A stretch of 64,000 nt of DNA from JABDLO01 sp041749255 (GCA_041749255.1 JBGTBR010000034.1:1-64000), one strand, 5' to 3'. Shown: positions 43,757 through 53,670, counted from the stretch's first letter. Numbers and translations: made by a program. The notes: a model not told the origin generated them from the letters alone.

Positions 43757-45514
43757 TTAATTCCAGGTTAAAATATAAGGAAACCTTGCCTGTGGTTGTC
43801 GGCTTTCAATAATTTTTATCAATTCCATGTATTTGATGACAAATGGATTACTCAATCTGCCAGCTAACTTTACCTGGTCTTCCTCACTAAGCAGGTTCTC
43901 AATGATGGCTTTAAATGGATGCTCCTTTATAAATGGGTATTCTACAATTCTATATTCATTAATGCCTGCCTTCTCAGCAGCAATAAGTACAGCATCATCC
44001 AAACTACCAATGACATCAGCAAGACCTAATTCTACTGCTCTTGTTCCAGACCAAATTCGTCCCTGCGCAACTTCTTCGACTTCTTCCACACTCATTGATC
44101 TTCCATCTGAAACCCTTTTGACAAATGTGCGATAAATATTATCTGTGGACATTTGTAAGTATCTTGCTTCCTGATCTGAGAGCTTATATGAAGGGTCAAA
44201 ACTCACTGCCATGGGGGCTGTTTTTACGGTATCAAATGTGATCCCGAGTTTGTCGGACAGCATATTGCCAAAATAGGGAAATATCGAAAAAACTCCAATA
44301 GAGCCGGTAAGAGTGTTTGCTTCAGTTACAATGGTATCAGCTCCTACACTTATATAATATCCTCCTGAGGCAGCATAATCCCCAAAAGAAGCAATGACCG
44401 GAATATTCCTGCTTTTCAAGTCTTCAATCATAGAATGAATATTATCCGAAACGAGACTATTACCACCAGGACTATTGACCCTGAGTACGACAGCTTTTAC
44501 GTTTTTATCTTTCTTCACACGATCAAATACCCGCTCATATCTGGTTTCAGAAATAATGCCTTTTTTACTTTCCCCCATTACAATCTCACCTTCTGCATAG
44601 ACTATGGCAATCCTGTCTTTTGTATTAGATTTCAATTGAAGGGGGAGAAAATCGACATATTGGGGTAATTTGATATAATTGATTTTTTTATTCTCCCCCA
44701 GTCCGATTGACCTTTTAACTTTATCCTGATATTCAGAAGAATAAATAAGTTCATCGATCAGACCAGCTGTCAGTGCACTTTCAGATTGGCCGCCTGTATA
44801 ATCCCTTATGATGTCTTTTAGTGCTGAAATCTCCAAATCCCTGGATTGGGAAATATCAGCCAACATGCCCATTTCAAGGTTATCGAGAAATTCTTTTAAT
44901 TGTTCCTTGTTTTCCGGGCTGATATCACTTCTCCTGAATGGTTCAGTAGCGCTTTTAAATTTACCTGCATAAAACACATTCATTTCTATACCTGTTTTTT
45001 CCAATAAGCCGGTAAAATACATAAGCGAAACTCCCATGCCACGCATGTCAACCATTCCATTTGGATTGAGAAAAACTGAATCAGCAACAGAAGAAAGCCA
45101 ATAAGCACCCTGAGTATAAAAATCATTGTAGGCATATATAAATTTTCCGCTTTTCTTAAAATCTTCCAGACTTTTCCTGATGGTTTGCAGTGTGGCCTGG
45201 CCAGAACTAAATATAGGCGTCTGAATACTAATGCCTTCAATATTTGGATCTTCTGCTGCAAATTGGATAGCCCTCGTAATCTTATCCAAACCTATAAAAT
45301 CTCCTGAAGAAAATACGAAAAACTCTTCCCGTACATTACCGGTTTTTTCTGGAATAAACTCATTAAAATTAAGCAGCAAAACAGATTTTGGATCTGCTTT
45401 GTCTTTTTTTACTCCCAGAGTCGAAATGATGGAAAATGCAAGCAAAAAAACAAAACCCAATGCCAGAATGGTTCCCAGGCATGAGGCAAACAATGCTTTG
45501 AAAAAGCCTCTCAT
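43757..45514 (-). CDS. sppA: Signal peptide peptidase SppA, 67 kDa type
   Basis: Membrane serine protease (S49) that degrades remnant signal peptides and other membrane peptides. One N-terminal transmembrane helix (about 9-32) is followed by two tandem S49 domains. The catalytic Lys is in YAGKFKSATEP of the first domain, and the nucleophilic Ser is in DYAASGGYYISVGAD of the second. LRVNSPGGNSLVS marks the second domain. Length (585 residues) is normal for the tandem type. It follows folK and the deoxynucleoside kinase gene in the common Bacteroidota order, but 222 bases separate it, so it may have its own promoter. Confidence 0.94.
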   Translation of the reverse strand: MRGFFKALFASCLGTILALGFVFLLAFSIISTLGVKKDKADPKSVLLLNFNEFIPEKTGNVREEFFVFSSGDFIGLDKITRAIQFAAEDPNIEGISIQTPIFSSGQATLQTIRKSLEDFKKSGKFIYAYNDFYTQGAYWLSSVADSVFLNPNGMVDMRGMGVSLMYFTGLLEKTGIEMNVFYAGKFKSATEPFRRSDISPENKEQLKEFLDNLEMGMLADISQSRDLEISALKDIIRDYTGGQSESALTAGLIDELIYSSEYQDKVKRSIGLGENKKINYIKLPQYVDFLPLQLKSNTKDRIAIVYAEGEIVMGESKKGIISETRYERVFDRVKKDKNVKAVVLRVNSPGGNSLVSDNIHSMIEDLKSRNIPVIASFGDYAASGGYYISVGADTIVTEANTLTGSIGVFSIFPYFGNMLSDKLGITFDTVKTAPMAVSFDPSYKLSDQEARYLQMSTDNIYRTFVKRVSDGRSMSVEEVEEVAQGRIWSGTRAVELGLADVIGSLDDAVLIAAEKAGINEYRIVEYPFIKEHPFKAIIENLLSEEDQVKLAGRLSNPFVIKYMELIKIIESRQPQARFPYILTWN

Positions 45515-45577
45515 AAATTATATACTTTAAGTTTAGCGGAATAGAAACTCAAAATCTATTTGAGTTTGATCAGTTGT

Positions 45578-45589
45578 TTGTTACAACAC
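45578..45589 (-). promoter_or_regulatory. Possible second copy of the yceI operator
   Basis: TTGTTACAACAC differs from the core TTGTTGCAACAA of the yceI palindrome at two positions. It lies 63 bases before sppA. Confidence 0.25.
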
Positions 45590-45736
45590 AAAATTAAAAA
45601 AGGAGTTACACCATCGGGTATTATTTATATTAATTATGACATTTATCAGACAAGATATCACATACAGTATCTAATTTATAAAAGATTTCATGCAGGTTAC
45701 TGTGGATAGGTTTCAAATAAATTATATATCAACCCT

Positions 45737-46390
45737 TCAACCTAAACTTAAACTCATGCGATGTACTCCCGGGCGATAGGACCTGGTAATAAGGTATTTA
45801 AGTTCTTTATAGTGCCTTTCATTGGATAGAAAGTCCAAAGTTTTGAGATCAATAATTAGAATTGGAAATGAAACAATATTTCGAAAATATTCAAAATAAG
45901 TGTTTTGAATGCTTAGAAGATAATCTGCCGTAATAGCGTTTTCATAATCTCTTCCACGCTTTCTTATATTATGCATCAAAATATCAACGTTTCGGTGAAA
46001 ATATACCAGAAGATCAGGTTTAGGAAAAGTTTGAGACATGACGGTATACAATCGATTAAAAAGTTTGAATTCTTCATTCGACAGATTGTTTTTAGCAAAT
46101 AAAAGAGTTTTGGTAAAAAAATAATCTGAAATTGTAAATTCATAAAATAGATCCTGATTAATGAGATTCTTCTCGAGTTGTTTATGTCTTTCAGTCATGA
46201 AAAACAATTCAACAGTGAGGGCAAAACGTTCAGGGTCATTATAAAAATAGGGTAAGAAAGGATTGTCATCAAATTCTTCTAAAATAACTTTACAGTTAAA
46301 ATCTGCATGTATTAATTGGCAAAATGAAGTTTTTCCGGCACCTATATTGCCTTCAATGCACAGATAACGATATGGTATAATAGCACTCAA
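45737..46390 (-). CDS. Deoxynucleoside kinase
   Basis: Salvage kinase of the dNK/dGK family that phosphorylates deoxynucleosides. The P-loop GNIGAGKTS is near residues 14-22, the EEFDDNPFLPYFY block matches the substrate-binding region of the family, and the lid has the RKRGRDYE motif. The C-terminal region is slightly divergent. Start is TTG at 46390, ten bases after the folK stop; no ATG or GTG in frame gives the full P-loop strand. The TTG is therefore accepted with moderate confidence. Follows folK and probably shares its transcript. Confidence 0.82.
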   Translation of the reverse strand: MSAIIPYRYLCIEGNIGAGKTSFCQLIHADFNCKVILEEFDDNPFLPYFYNDPERFALTVELFFMTERHKQLEKNLINQDLFYEFTISDYFFTKTLLFAKNNLSNEEFKLFNRLYTVMSQTFPKPDLLVYFHRNVDILMHNIRKRGRDYENAITADYLLSIQNTYFEYFRNIVSFPILIIDLKTLDFLSNERHYKELKYLITRSYRPGVHRMSLSLG

Positions 46391-46400
46391 TGATTCAGTT

Positions 46401-46883
46401 TCAGTCTAATATTTCTACAGTATTGGTATCAAGACACAACACTTTCAGTTCGAGTATGGTTTTCTTCATGACCGGATGGACGAGATGTCCGGCAATTTCA
46501 GCTAATGGAATTAATACAAAATTTCTCTCGTGTAAATATTTATGTGGTATTATCAGTCTTTGTGAAGATAGAACTTCATCATTGTACAGCAAAATATCTA
46601 TATCAATTTTTCTCGGCCCCCAAAATGATTCTTTTTCCTTTCCGATAATACTTTCTATTTTTTGCAGTCTTTTTAAAAGATTAAATGGACTCAGTATCGT
46701 ATCAACCAATATGACACTATTGAGAAAGTCTGGTTGATCAGCTTTACCCCAAGCACTTGTGTTGTACGTTTTGGATGACATTAAAGTTTGTCCTACATAT
46801 TGGTCGATATACATCTTGGCACTCAAAAGGTGCTTCATTCTATCTCCTTTATTCGATCCAAGATGAATATAAGCTTTGTTCAT
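46401..46883 (-). CDS. folK: 2-amino-4-hydroxy-6-hydroxymethyldihydropteridine pyrophosphokinase
   Basis: HPPK transfers pyrophosphate from ATP to the pterin in folate synthesis. The signature IHLGSNKGDRMKHL starts the protein, and the metal-binding WGPRKIDIDILLYNDE block contains the two catalytic Asp residues, followed by PHKYLHERNFVLIPLAEI. Length (160 residues) is standard. It is the first gene of a small minus-strand unit with the deoxynucleoside kinase, a neighbourhood conserved in this phylum. No riboswitch or strong promoter was recognised upstream. Confidence 0.95.
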   Translation of the reverse strand: MNKAYIHLGSNKGDRMKHLLSAKMYIDQYVGQTLMSSKTYNTSAWGKADQPDFLNSVILVDTILSPFNLLKRLQKIESIIGKEKESFWGPRKIDIDILLYNDEVLSSQRLIIPHKYLHERNFVLIPLAEIAGHLVHPVMKKTILELKVLCLDTNTVEILD

Positions 46884-47007
46884 ATAGTGGATTATATAAA
46901 ATAATCACAAAATCCCAGACTGTGGAAAATCATCATTTTCAATTATTATAAAGCCCCAAACTTACAATGTTATGCTTATTGATAATGAATATTTAAATCA
47001 TCAATAT

Positions 47008-48633
47008 TTACGTAACATGTGCCTTTATCGCTTTTAAATACCTGCGCATTTCCACTCTTACTTTTGGGTATAAAAATATAAGTCCAATCATGTTGGGAAA
47101 TACCAAAGCGAGAATCATTGCATCTGAAAATCTGAAAACTGCATCCAAAGAAGAAGCAGCACCTATAATCACAAACAGCAAAAAAAGTATTTTGTAAGTG
47201 TAATCTGCCAGTGAACTTCTACCAAACAAATATTTCCAGGCTTGAAGTCCGTAATAAGACCAGGAAATCATGGTTGAAAATGCAAAAAGTACAATAGCGA
47301 TTGTAAGCACATTTGGGAACCAGGGCATAAACTCTGCAAACGCCATGGAAGTCAGATCTACTCCCCCTACGTTTTGTCCATCAATAAGAACATTTCCCCT
47401 TCCATCGCCACCATAAGTAAAAACATTACTATCATTAAACATGATGATGACCAATGCCGTCATGGTACATATTACTACTGTATCTATGAATGGCTCCAGT
47501 AACGCCACTATTCCTTCAGAAGCTGGATAATTTGTTTTAACCGCAGAGTGTGCAATCGCTGCTGAGCCCGCACCAGCTTCATTTGAAAATGCAGCCCTTC
47601 TAAAACCTGTAATCAAAACTCCTACTAAACCACCCAATCCTGCAACTGGAGTAAATGCCTGTGTAACAATTAAACCAATAGCCGTTCCGATATATGTGTA
47701 ATTTGACAAAATAACTACCAAACAGGCTATTACATATAAAATGGCCATAAAAGGCACTACCTTTTCTGTAACCGATGCAATTCTTTTAATTCCACCAATG
47801 ATCACCAAACCCACAATGGCAGCAAATAAAACTCCAAATAAAGTTCCAACTCCACTTCCCGTTAAATTGAAGGAAGTTACGATTTGCTGAGTAGCCTGGT
47901 TGGCTTGAAAGGCATTACCCCCACCAAATGAACCACCGACACAGGTTATGGCAAAAATGACAGCCAGTACTTTACCCAATTTGGCAAAACCCATCTCTCC
48001 TAAGCCTTTTGACAAATAATACATTGGTCCGCCATATACTGTACCATCAGGTCCCACATCTCTATATTTAACGCCTAAGGTGCATTCTACAAATTTAGAC
48101 GACATGCCCAAAAAGCCAGCGACGATCATCCAAAAGGTTGCTCCGGGACCACCGATGGCTATAGCCAAAGCTACTCCTGCTATATTTCCAAGTCCCACCG
48201 TTCCAGAAACCGCTGTTGCCAATGCCTGAAAATGACTTACCTCTCCATCCTTACTTTCATCTGAAATCGTTCGCTTTATATCGCCATCCACTATATTGAC
48301 TTCCGCCGATTCTATGGCCTCAGGTTTATCAATATCCGAATACTTACCCCTGACTACATTAATGGCCAGCCAAAATCGTCTTATATTAGGAAAAGAAAAC
48401 ACCAGGGTAAAAAACAAAGCACCTCCTATGAGAAGAATAAGCACAATAGGTATGTTTATGGTTTCGGTTATCGGAATTGAAAACATCACAAAACTTTCAA
48501 AACCGCGAGCAATAGGGTCAAAAGCATCATTTATCCTTTCATCAATTCCCCGGCTTTCAGACTGAGCCTTGAGGATAACTGGAAGTAAAAAAATAGTAAT
48601 CATTCCGATGATCTTCTGGGTCAATATTTTCAT
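47008..48633 (-). CDS. Alanine or glycine:cation symporter (AGCS family)
   Basis: Sodium-coupled amino acid transporter with about 11 transmembrane helices. A signal-like helix at 1-20 precedes a long periplasmic loop and the family core: LATAVSGTVGLGNIAGVALAI, GGPGATFWMIVAGFLGMSSKFVECTLGVKYRD (partly quoted), GGPMYYLSKGLG and FRRAAFSNEAGAGSAAIAHSAVKT. Length (541 residues) is somewhat above the usual 450-500, due to the N-terminal extension and a loop with GGDGRGNVLIDG. Single gene on the minus strand. Confidence 0.93.
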   Translation of the reverse strand: MKILTQKIIGMITIFLLPVILKAQSESRGIDERINDAFDPIARGFESFVMFSIPITETINIPIVLILLIGGALFFTLVFSFPNIRRFWLAINVVRGKYSDIDKPEAIESAEVNIVDGDIKRTISDESKDGEVSHFQALATAVSGTVGLGNIAGVALAIAIGGPGATFWMIVAGFLGMSSKFVECTLGVKYRDVGPDGTVYGGPMYYLSKGLGEMGFAKLGKVLAVIFAITCVGGSFGGGNAFQANQATQQIVTSFNLTGSGVGTLFGVLFAAIVGLVIIGGIKRIASVTEKVVPFMAILYVIACLVVILSNYTYIGTAIGLIVTQAFTPVAGLGGLVGVLITGFRRAAFSNEAGAGSAAIAHSAVKTNYPASEGIVALLEPFIDTVVICTMTALVIIMFNDSNVFTYGGDGRGNVLIDGQNVGGVDLTSMAFAEFMPWFPNVLTIAIVLFAFSTMISWSYYGLQAWKYLFGRSSLADYTYKILFLLFVIIGAASSLDAVFRFSDAMILALVFPNMIGLIFLYPKVRVEMRRYLKAIKAHVT

Positions 48634-48936
48634 TTCTGTCTAATAATTTAGATTATGATAAAATAAGATTTTAAAGTCATTTCCAAAAAGAAGGGGTAAG
48701 GTATTTATTATTTAGGATTATACAAAATTCTTTTGTTTGTTGTAAGTAAAAGCTTTGATCTGACTGCATATCTTCTCTACAACCTTGTTTCGGCGCTGGC
48801 AATTTGAGTCTGCAAAGGCAGATGAATAAATGTTCACCATACGTTTAAGAAATTCATTAATTGACCCGGAACTTTTCTTCGTCCAGGTATAGACTTATTT
48901 CAGATTTCGCATTTTCAATATAAAAGCAGGTCCGGG
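48634..48936. other. Intergenic region
   Basis: No gene recognised. An inverted pair ACCCGGA (48864-48870) and TCCGGGT (48931-48937) brackets a 60-base stretch just after the UbiD gene. The rest is AT-rich and unremarkable. Confidence 0.35.
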
Positions 48937-50775
48937 TTAACGATTAAAGATCTTTTTTAACCCTTCTTCAATATCCATCATCTCATCTACGTTTTTGCTG
49001 ACTTCAGGATCAGGCATCAATAAAGGGGCATGATGTGGTTTTATACGCGCATCTATGATTAGTGGTCCCTGGCAACCCCAATGTTTAAATTCAGTAAATG
49101 CCCCTACTCCATACAAATCATGGGATGGATTGCTCCGGGTAAAAGTAACCCAGACAAAATTGTTGATATGGGCAGAGAGGAAACTCGCATCATCACAAAC
49201 GACAATGAGTGGGTAATGATTTACATCGTTTGTTGTCAAATGACTTGTCAGTTTTTCCATTTCCCAAATCGCATTCTCTTGTGTAGAAAAAGAAGGACCT
49301 TTTAAGGCTAAAACTCCTGGCAAAGCCAATTGCATATCCTCAAACTCCTTTGGCAGACTCAAGTCAGGAAAAATGGTGGTCGACAGTGTCCTTTTCCTAT
49401 CACCACATGCAGCAATGATCACCTTGGAGCCGGCATTCCATCCCGTTCCTGAATAATCGAGCGTATCGATTGTAGTTTTGGTTTGAAAATGTAAATCTCT
49501 CGTCCAGTCCACTCTTTCGAGCATATGCTTAAAAAATACAGCGATATCATTGGTGTTTAGAGACGGATTATCTCCCTCGGCGGCTATCCATAAAAATTTT
49601 GCAAGGGATGTCTGACCTGATCCAAGAATTCTATTGGCAATGGTGAGGATTTCTTCTGGTTTACGTTCTCTGAATGGCATATATCTCTCCTTACCAATTG
49701 CAATTAATAAGGGATGCACGCCTGCTGCATCTACGGCATTGAGGGATACAAGTCCAGGAAATTCCTGAGGAGCCAGTTCTTCTACCAGTTCGTGAATAAG
49801 GTATCCAAAACTGCTATCTTCCTGTGGAGGTCTTCCCACTACAGTAAAATGCCATATCGGATCTTTACGATGATATACCCTGTCTACTTTCATGACCGGA
49901 AAATCGTGTTGAAGGCTATAATATCCCAGGTGATCACCAAAAGGGCCTTCGGGTTTCTTTACCTCCTTAAGTATGGTGCCAGTAATAACAAAATCAGCAT
50001 CTGAAGAAACAATATTGCCCAGGTCATCTTTGAAATACCTGAATCGCCTGCCACCCAGCATACCGGCGAAAGTGAGTTCGCTTATTCCTTCCGGCATAGG
50101 CATGATGGCTGCAAATGTATGAGATGGAGGCCCTCCCACAAAAATGCTGCATTTAAATTCCTCCTCACTTTTGTTATACATCTCATGATGAACTCCAATG
50201 CCACGATGGATTTGATAGTGTAAACCTACTTCTTCATTGGGAATGTATTCATTACCATCGAGTTGAATACGATACATGCCAAGATTGGATTGCATAATAC
50301 TCTTTTCCCCAGGAGGTAAGGTTAACACTTGCGGTAAAGTGATAAATGCCCCCCCATCCATTGGCCAGGATTTAATCATGGGAAGCTGGTCAATCGTAGT
50401 TTGTCCATAGTTTACAGGCTTTGAGAAAAGAGACTTCATGGGTAAAGCTGTCAAGGCTGTAAACGGCGCAGAAGCGAAGTGCAAAGGTTTTTTTAATGCT
50501 CTTGAAGGATCTGCTTTCAAAGCGATTACCTTTTTCACATTTTTAATTGTATGCCTGAAAATAAACTCTGTGCGATCAATGGTTCCGTAAAGATTGCTCA
50601 CAGCTACAAAAGGACTTCCTTTGATTTTTTCATAAAAGATGGCTGGACCCTTGGCATCGTACACTCTGCGATGGATTTCAGCCATTTCAAGATATGGATC
50701 AACCTCAGATTTTATCCGAACTATCATTCCACGTTTTTCCAGGTCTTTAATGCAATCACTCAGGCTGTTGTACAT
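48937..50775 (-). CDS. UbiD-family prenylated-FMN-dependent decarboxylase
   Basis: Decarboxylase of the UbiD family acting on an aromatic or unsaturated acid, probably in menaquinone synthesis in this phylum. Key blocks are IHRGIGVHHEMY in the FMN-binding region, the EGPFGDHLGYYS motif with its conserved Glu and Asp, and MPFRERKPEEIL. Length (612 residues) is longer than E. coli UbiD (497), matching the group often labelled menaquinone decarboxylase. No UbiX-type prenyltransferase gene is present in the window. Single gene on the minus strand. Confidence 0.9.
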   Translation of the reverse strand: MYNSLSDCIKDLEKRGMIVRIKSEVDPYLEMAEIHRRVYDAKGPAIFYEKIKGSPFVAVSNLYGTIDRTEFIFRHTIKNVKKVIALKADPSRALKKPLHFASAPFTALTALPMKSLFSKPVNYGQTTIDQLPMIKSWPMDGGAFITLPQVLTLPPGEKSIMQSNLGMYRIQLDGNEYIPNEEVGLHYQIHRGIGVHHEMYNKSEEEFKCSIFVGGPPSHTFAAIMPMPEGISELTFAGMLGGRRFRYFKDDLGNIVSSDADFVITGTILKEVKKPEGPFGDHLGYYSLQHDFPVMKVDRVYHRKDPIWHFTVVGRPPQEDSSFGYLIHELVEELAPQEFPGLVSLNAVDAAGVHPLLIAIGKERYMPFRERKPEEILTIANRILGSGQTSLAKFLWIAAEGDNPSLNTNDIAVFFKHMLERVDWTRDLHFQTKTTIDTLDYSGTGWNAGSKVIIAACGDRKRTLSTTIFPDLSLPKEFEDMQLALPGVLALKGPSFSTQENAIWEMEKLTSHLTTNDVNHYPLIVVCDDASFLSAHINNFVWVTFTRSNPSHDLYGVGAFTEFKHWGCQGPLIIDARIKPHHAPLLMPDPEVSKNVDEMMDIEEGLKKIFNR

Positions 50776-51096
50776 AATGATAGTGTTTTAATTATATCCA
50801 ATCAAGTTAATAAAAATTTCTGCATCTTGTTTTAAATCATGGTCTATTCGTATAGATACTGTAAGAAATTCTATTTTTAGATTACTTTAATTATATTTTT
50901 ATAGTACTCTAATTTCATATTTATACAAGGGTAAAATCAAAAATATTATGCACTTCTTACCAAAGATGGCAACATCTCAGAATAAAAAGTCCATCGCCTT
51001 CATCATATAAAAGTAAATTACCATATTTGTGTTAATCTTTATTTAACGATAAAGATGATGGCATTTCATAGCATACACTTTTAAAGATCTTGACCC
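50776..51096. other. Divergent region between UbiD-like gene and thyA
   Basis: No gene seen. CATATTTG at 51024-51031 resembles TAnnTTTG with one mismatch and may be the thyA -7 box, about 65 bases upstream of its ATG. Nothing else stands out. Confidence 0.3.
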
Positions 51097-51891
51097 ATGA
51101 GACAATATCAAACACTACTCAGGTATATAATGGAAAACGGTACCTTAAAATCAGATCGCACGGGTACGGGCACCATCAGTTGTTTTGGATATCAGATGCG
51201 ATTTGACCTTTCAGAAGGATTCCCGCTCCTCACCACAAAAAAGCTTCATGTAAAATCGATAATCCATGAATTACTTTGGTTTTTAAAAGGTGACACCAAC
51301 ATAAGATATCTAAATGAAAATGGTGTAAGGATTTGGGATGCATGGGCAGATGAGGATGGAAATTTAGGACCTGTCTATGGCCAGCAATGGAGAAGCTGGA
51401 AGTGTGCTGATGGCAGTACAGTGGATCAAATAAGTAAAGTGATAGACCTGATCAAAACAAACCCGGATTCCAGAAGGATCATTGTCAATGCATGGAATAC
51501 TGGAGAATTGGATCAAATGGCTCTGACACCATGTCACTGTTTATTTCAATTTTATGTTGCAGATAACAAATTGTCTTGTCTTTTGTATCAAAGGTCAGCA
51601 GATACATTCTTAGGGGTGCCATTTAATATCGCATCTTACGCATTGCTTACTTTAATGATTGCCAGAGTTTGCCATCTTGAGCCTGGAGAATTCATTCATG
51701 CATTTGGCGATGTACATTTATACACGAACCATATTGACCAGGCCAGGTTGCAGCTTAAGCGAGAGCCAAAGCCCTTGCCTGACATGAAAATTAACCCGGA
51801 AGTGACTTCCATTTTTGACTATAAATACGAAGACTTTACCTTGCTTAATTATAACCCACATCCTCACATTAAGGCTGAAGTTTCTGTGTGA
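51097..51891 (+). CDS. thyA: Thymidylate synthase
   Basis: Converts dUMP to dTMP using methylene tetrahydrofolate. The protein has 264 residues, the same as E. coli ThyA, and the catalytic nucleophile Cys146 falls at the same number (ALTPCHCLFQFYV). SDRTGTGT with its phosphate-binding Arg, WFLKGDTNI, YGQQWRSW, QRSADTFLGVPFNIASYALL and HLYTNHIDQA are all intact. Unlike many bacteria it is not followed by folA. A hairpin shared with the tRNA gene terminates it. Confidence 0.97.
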   Translation: MRQYQTLLRYIMENGTLKSDRTGTGTISCFGYQMRFDLSEGFPLLTTKKLHVKSIIHELLWFLKGDTNIRYLNENGVRIWDAWADEDGNLGPVYGQQWRSWKCADGSTVDQISKVIDLIKTNPDSRRIIVNAWNTGELDQMALTPCHCLFQFYVADNKLSCLLYQRSADTFLGVPFNIASYALLTLMIARVCHLEPGEFIHAFGDVHLYTNHIDQARLQLKREPKPLPDMKINPEVTSIFDYKYEDFTLLNYNPHPHIKAEVSV

Positions 51892-51945
51892 ATTGCTTTT
51901 TTTTTTTAAAAGCCAACATCATACAACAGGCCTAACATTAAATAA

Positions 51946-51977
51946 AAAAGAGGACTTGTAATTACAGATCCTCTTTT
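51946..51977. terminator. Bidirectional terminator between thyA and tRNA-Lys
   Basis: AAAAGAGGA (51946-51954) pairs with TCCTCTTTT (51969-51977). A-rich and T-rich ends on both strands suit termination in both directions. Confidence 0.8.
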
Positions 51978-51978
51978 G

Positions 51979-52051
51979 TGATCGGTCTGGGGCTCGAACC
52001 CAGGACCCACGCCTTAAAAGGGCGTTGCTCTACCAACTGAGCTAACCGATC
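51979..52051 (-). tRNA. tRNA-Lys (anticodon TTT)
   Basis: The minus strand folds as a complete cloverleaf. The acceptor stem is GATCGGT/ACCGATC with discriminator A. The D arm is GCTC...GAGC, and the anticodon stem is ACGCC/GGCGT with loop CTTTTAA, giving anticodon TTT. The T arm is CTGGG-TTCGAGC-CCCAG. CCA is not encoded. Confidence 0.95.
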
Positions 52052-52077
52052 AATCCTTGCTTTTTTCAATCGCGGTG

Positions 52078-52107
52078 CAAATATACGGTTACAATTTTAA
52101 AATCAAA
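52078..52107 (-). promoter_or_regulatory. tRNA-Lys promoter (TTTG, N18, TATATTTG)
   Basis: On the minus strand TTTG (52107-52104), an 18-base spacer and TATATTTG (52085-52078), matching both elements of the Bacteroidota consensus, 27 bases before the tRNA. The rest of the gap up to 52374 shows no supportable gene. Confidence 0.75.
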
Positions 52108-52374
52108 GGGAAATAATCAAGAAACAAGTATAAAATTTCAATCGGATCAGTAATACCACAGTCAGAACGAAAAATAATATTCAGGTTGATTAAAAACCGA
52201 TAGATCATTTCCCTATTGAAATCCAGACATTTAATGATATTAAACTTACTGTTAAAAGTATACAGAAATGATGATCTACCCAATAAAGTCGATAAGAACC
52301 CTACGGTCAATGCTCTTAAAGTCGATATTGAAACATATCTTTATCCATTGAATAATCAAAAGTACTTCACCTGA

Positions 52375-53283
52375 TTAAAAATAATACTCTCCGCCATCCT
52401 TTCCTATGAGTACCTTCAATGGAGCATTCTTTGCAGCTTCTTCAAAATCTTTCAAATCATCGTATCGGCTACTGTAATGACCCGTAATTAAGCATCCTGC
52501 ATTGGCCTTCATCCCGATTTTTGCTGCTTGTCCAAAAGTAGAATGCATTCTGCTTTCGGCTTCCTCTTCCATTCCATCCAAATAGGTGGTTTCATGATAA
52601 AGGAGATGAACATCCTTAATAAACGGTATAATGTCTTCATCGTATATTGTGTCGCTACAATAAGCATATGAGCTATGGGAGTGCGGTACAGTTATCTCAT
52701 CATTGTTGATTTTGCCTTTGCCAGGAACTTCGATATCTTCCCCTCGTTTTGCCTTGATGATCTGGTCAATGCTTAGCTGATACTCCTCCAACTTTTTTGA
52801 GATCATTTTTCTTCCTTTTTTTTGGAAATCAAATCGGTAACCGATGGTAGGTATCCTGTGTTTGAGTGGAAAATATTTTATAGAGAGCTCATCGAGCGAG
52901 ACAAATGTGCCGTTCTGTAAAGGATCCAGTTCATGAATATGGATTTTAAAAGAAAAGTGTGAATCTGACAGACGGAAAACAGAATGTAAGAGTTCTCTTA
53001 TACCAATTGTGCCATAAATGTGTAAAGGTGAAGTCCTGTTATAATGCATATAGGAACCCAATAACCCAAACAAACCATACACATGGTCGCCGTGGAGATG
53101 GCTGATTAAGATATGGCTAATTTTATTGCGTTTAATTTTGTACTCAGATAAGCGAATTTGCGCTCCTTCTCCACAATCGATCATGATATAATGCCTTCCT
53201 ATAATTACAACTTGAGAACTCGTAAATCTTCCATGATTAGGCATTGAAGAATTGGTTCCCAGTAAAATTACTTTGCCATCCAA
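52375..53283 (-). CDS. rnz: Ribonuclease Z
   Basis: Metallo-beta-lactamase-fold endonuclease that matures tRNA 3' ends, important here because the tRNA gene lacks CCA. The metal motif is SHLHGDHVYGL, with further ligands in YCSDTIYDE, LLYHETTYL and ITGHYSSRY. The exosite arm GKGKINNDE is present. Length (302 residues) fits the short bacterial form. The start is TTG at 53283; its N-terminus (GKVILLGTNSSMPNHGR) aligns with the family, and the only nearby ATG is out of frame. The STAS gene upstream ends nine bases before, so they are co-transcribed. Confidence 0.92.
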   Translation of the reverse strand: MDGKVILLGTNSSMPNHGRFTSSQVVIIGRHYIMIDCGEGAQIRLSEYKIKRNKISHILISHLHGDHVYGLFGLLGSYMHYNRTSPLHIYGTIGIRELLHSVFRLSDSHFSFKIHIHELDPLQNGTFVSLDELSIKYFPLKHRIPTIGYRFDFQKKGRKMISKKLEEYQLSIDQIIKAKRGEDIEVPGKGKINNDEITVPHSHSSYAYCSDTIYDEDIIPFIKDVHLLYHETTYLDGMEEEAESRMHSTFGQAAKIGMKANAGCLITGHYSSRYDDLKDFEEAAKNAPLKVLIGKDGGEYYF

Positions 53284-53292
53284 AACATTATA

Positions 53293-53670
53293 TTATTCTT
53301 CTTCTGATGAAAGCTCTCTTTCAATTTCTTCCATAAAAATATAATCAATGGACTCTTCCAGGGTGGGGACAATGGTGAGAATATTTTCCAGGCGGGATAT
53401 TTCTATGAGTTTTTTTATAGAATCGGATTGTATACCTGTCACGACAAAAGAACCGTAGTCCTTCCAAAGTCGATTGGCTGTTAAAATGGAGCTGAGTCCT
53501 GATGAGTCAACATATTTTACTTTGCTAAGATCAAAAATCAAATTCCTTACCCCTTCATTCCTCAAAAAAATAAATTCGGATTTGAGATTGGGGGCAATGA
53601 GAGAATTAAGATATTCTTCATTCAATTGAAAAACAGAATACTTATCTTTTTTATCCAAAGAAAACTTCAT
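53293..53670 (-). CDS. STAS-domain anti-sigma factor antagonist-like protein
   Basis: A 125-residue single-domain protein of the SpoIIAA/RsbV type. The STAS core has FDLSKVKYVDSSGLSSIL, where the Ser in DSSGL is the usual phosphorylation site, and VTGIQSDSIKKLIEISRLENIL. An acidic tail (EEIERELSSEEE) extends beyond the domain. It probably binds a switch kinase or other signalling partner encoded elsewhere. It is in the same transcript as rnz, an arrangement I have an impression of in other Bacteroidota. Confidence 0.85.
   Translation of the reverse strand: MKFSLDKKDKYSVFQLNEEYLNSLIAPNLKSEFIFLRNEGVRNLIFDLSKVKYVDSSGLSSILTANRLWKDYGSFVVTGIQSDSIKKLIEISRLENILTIVPTLEESIDYIFMEEIERELSSEEE

Noticed and set aside
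52089..52310. Minus-strand frame of 73 codons
   Set aside because: It overlaps the tRNA-Lys promoter, lies in AT-rich spacer and shows no motif.
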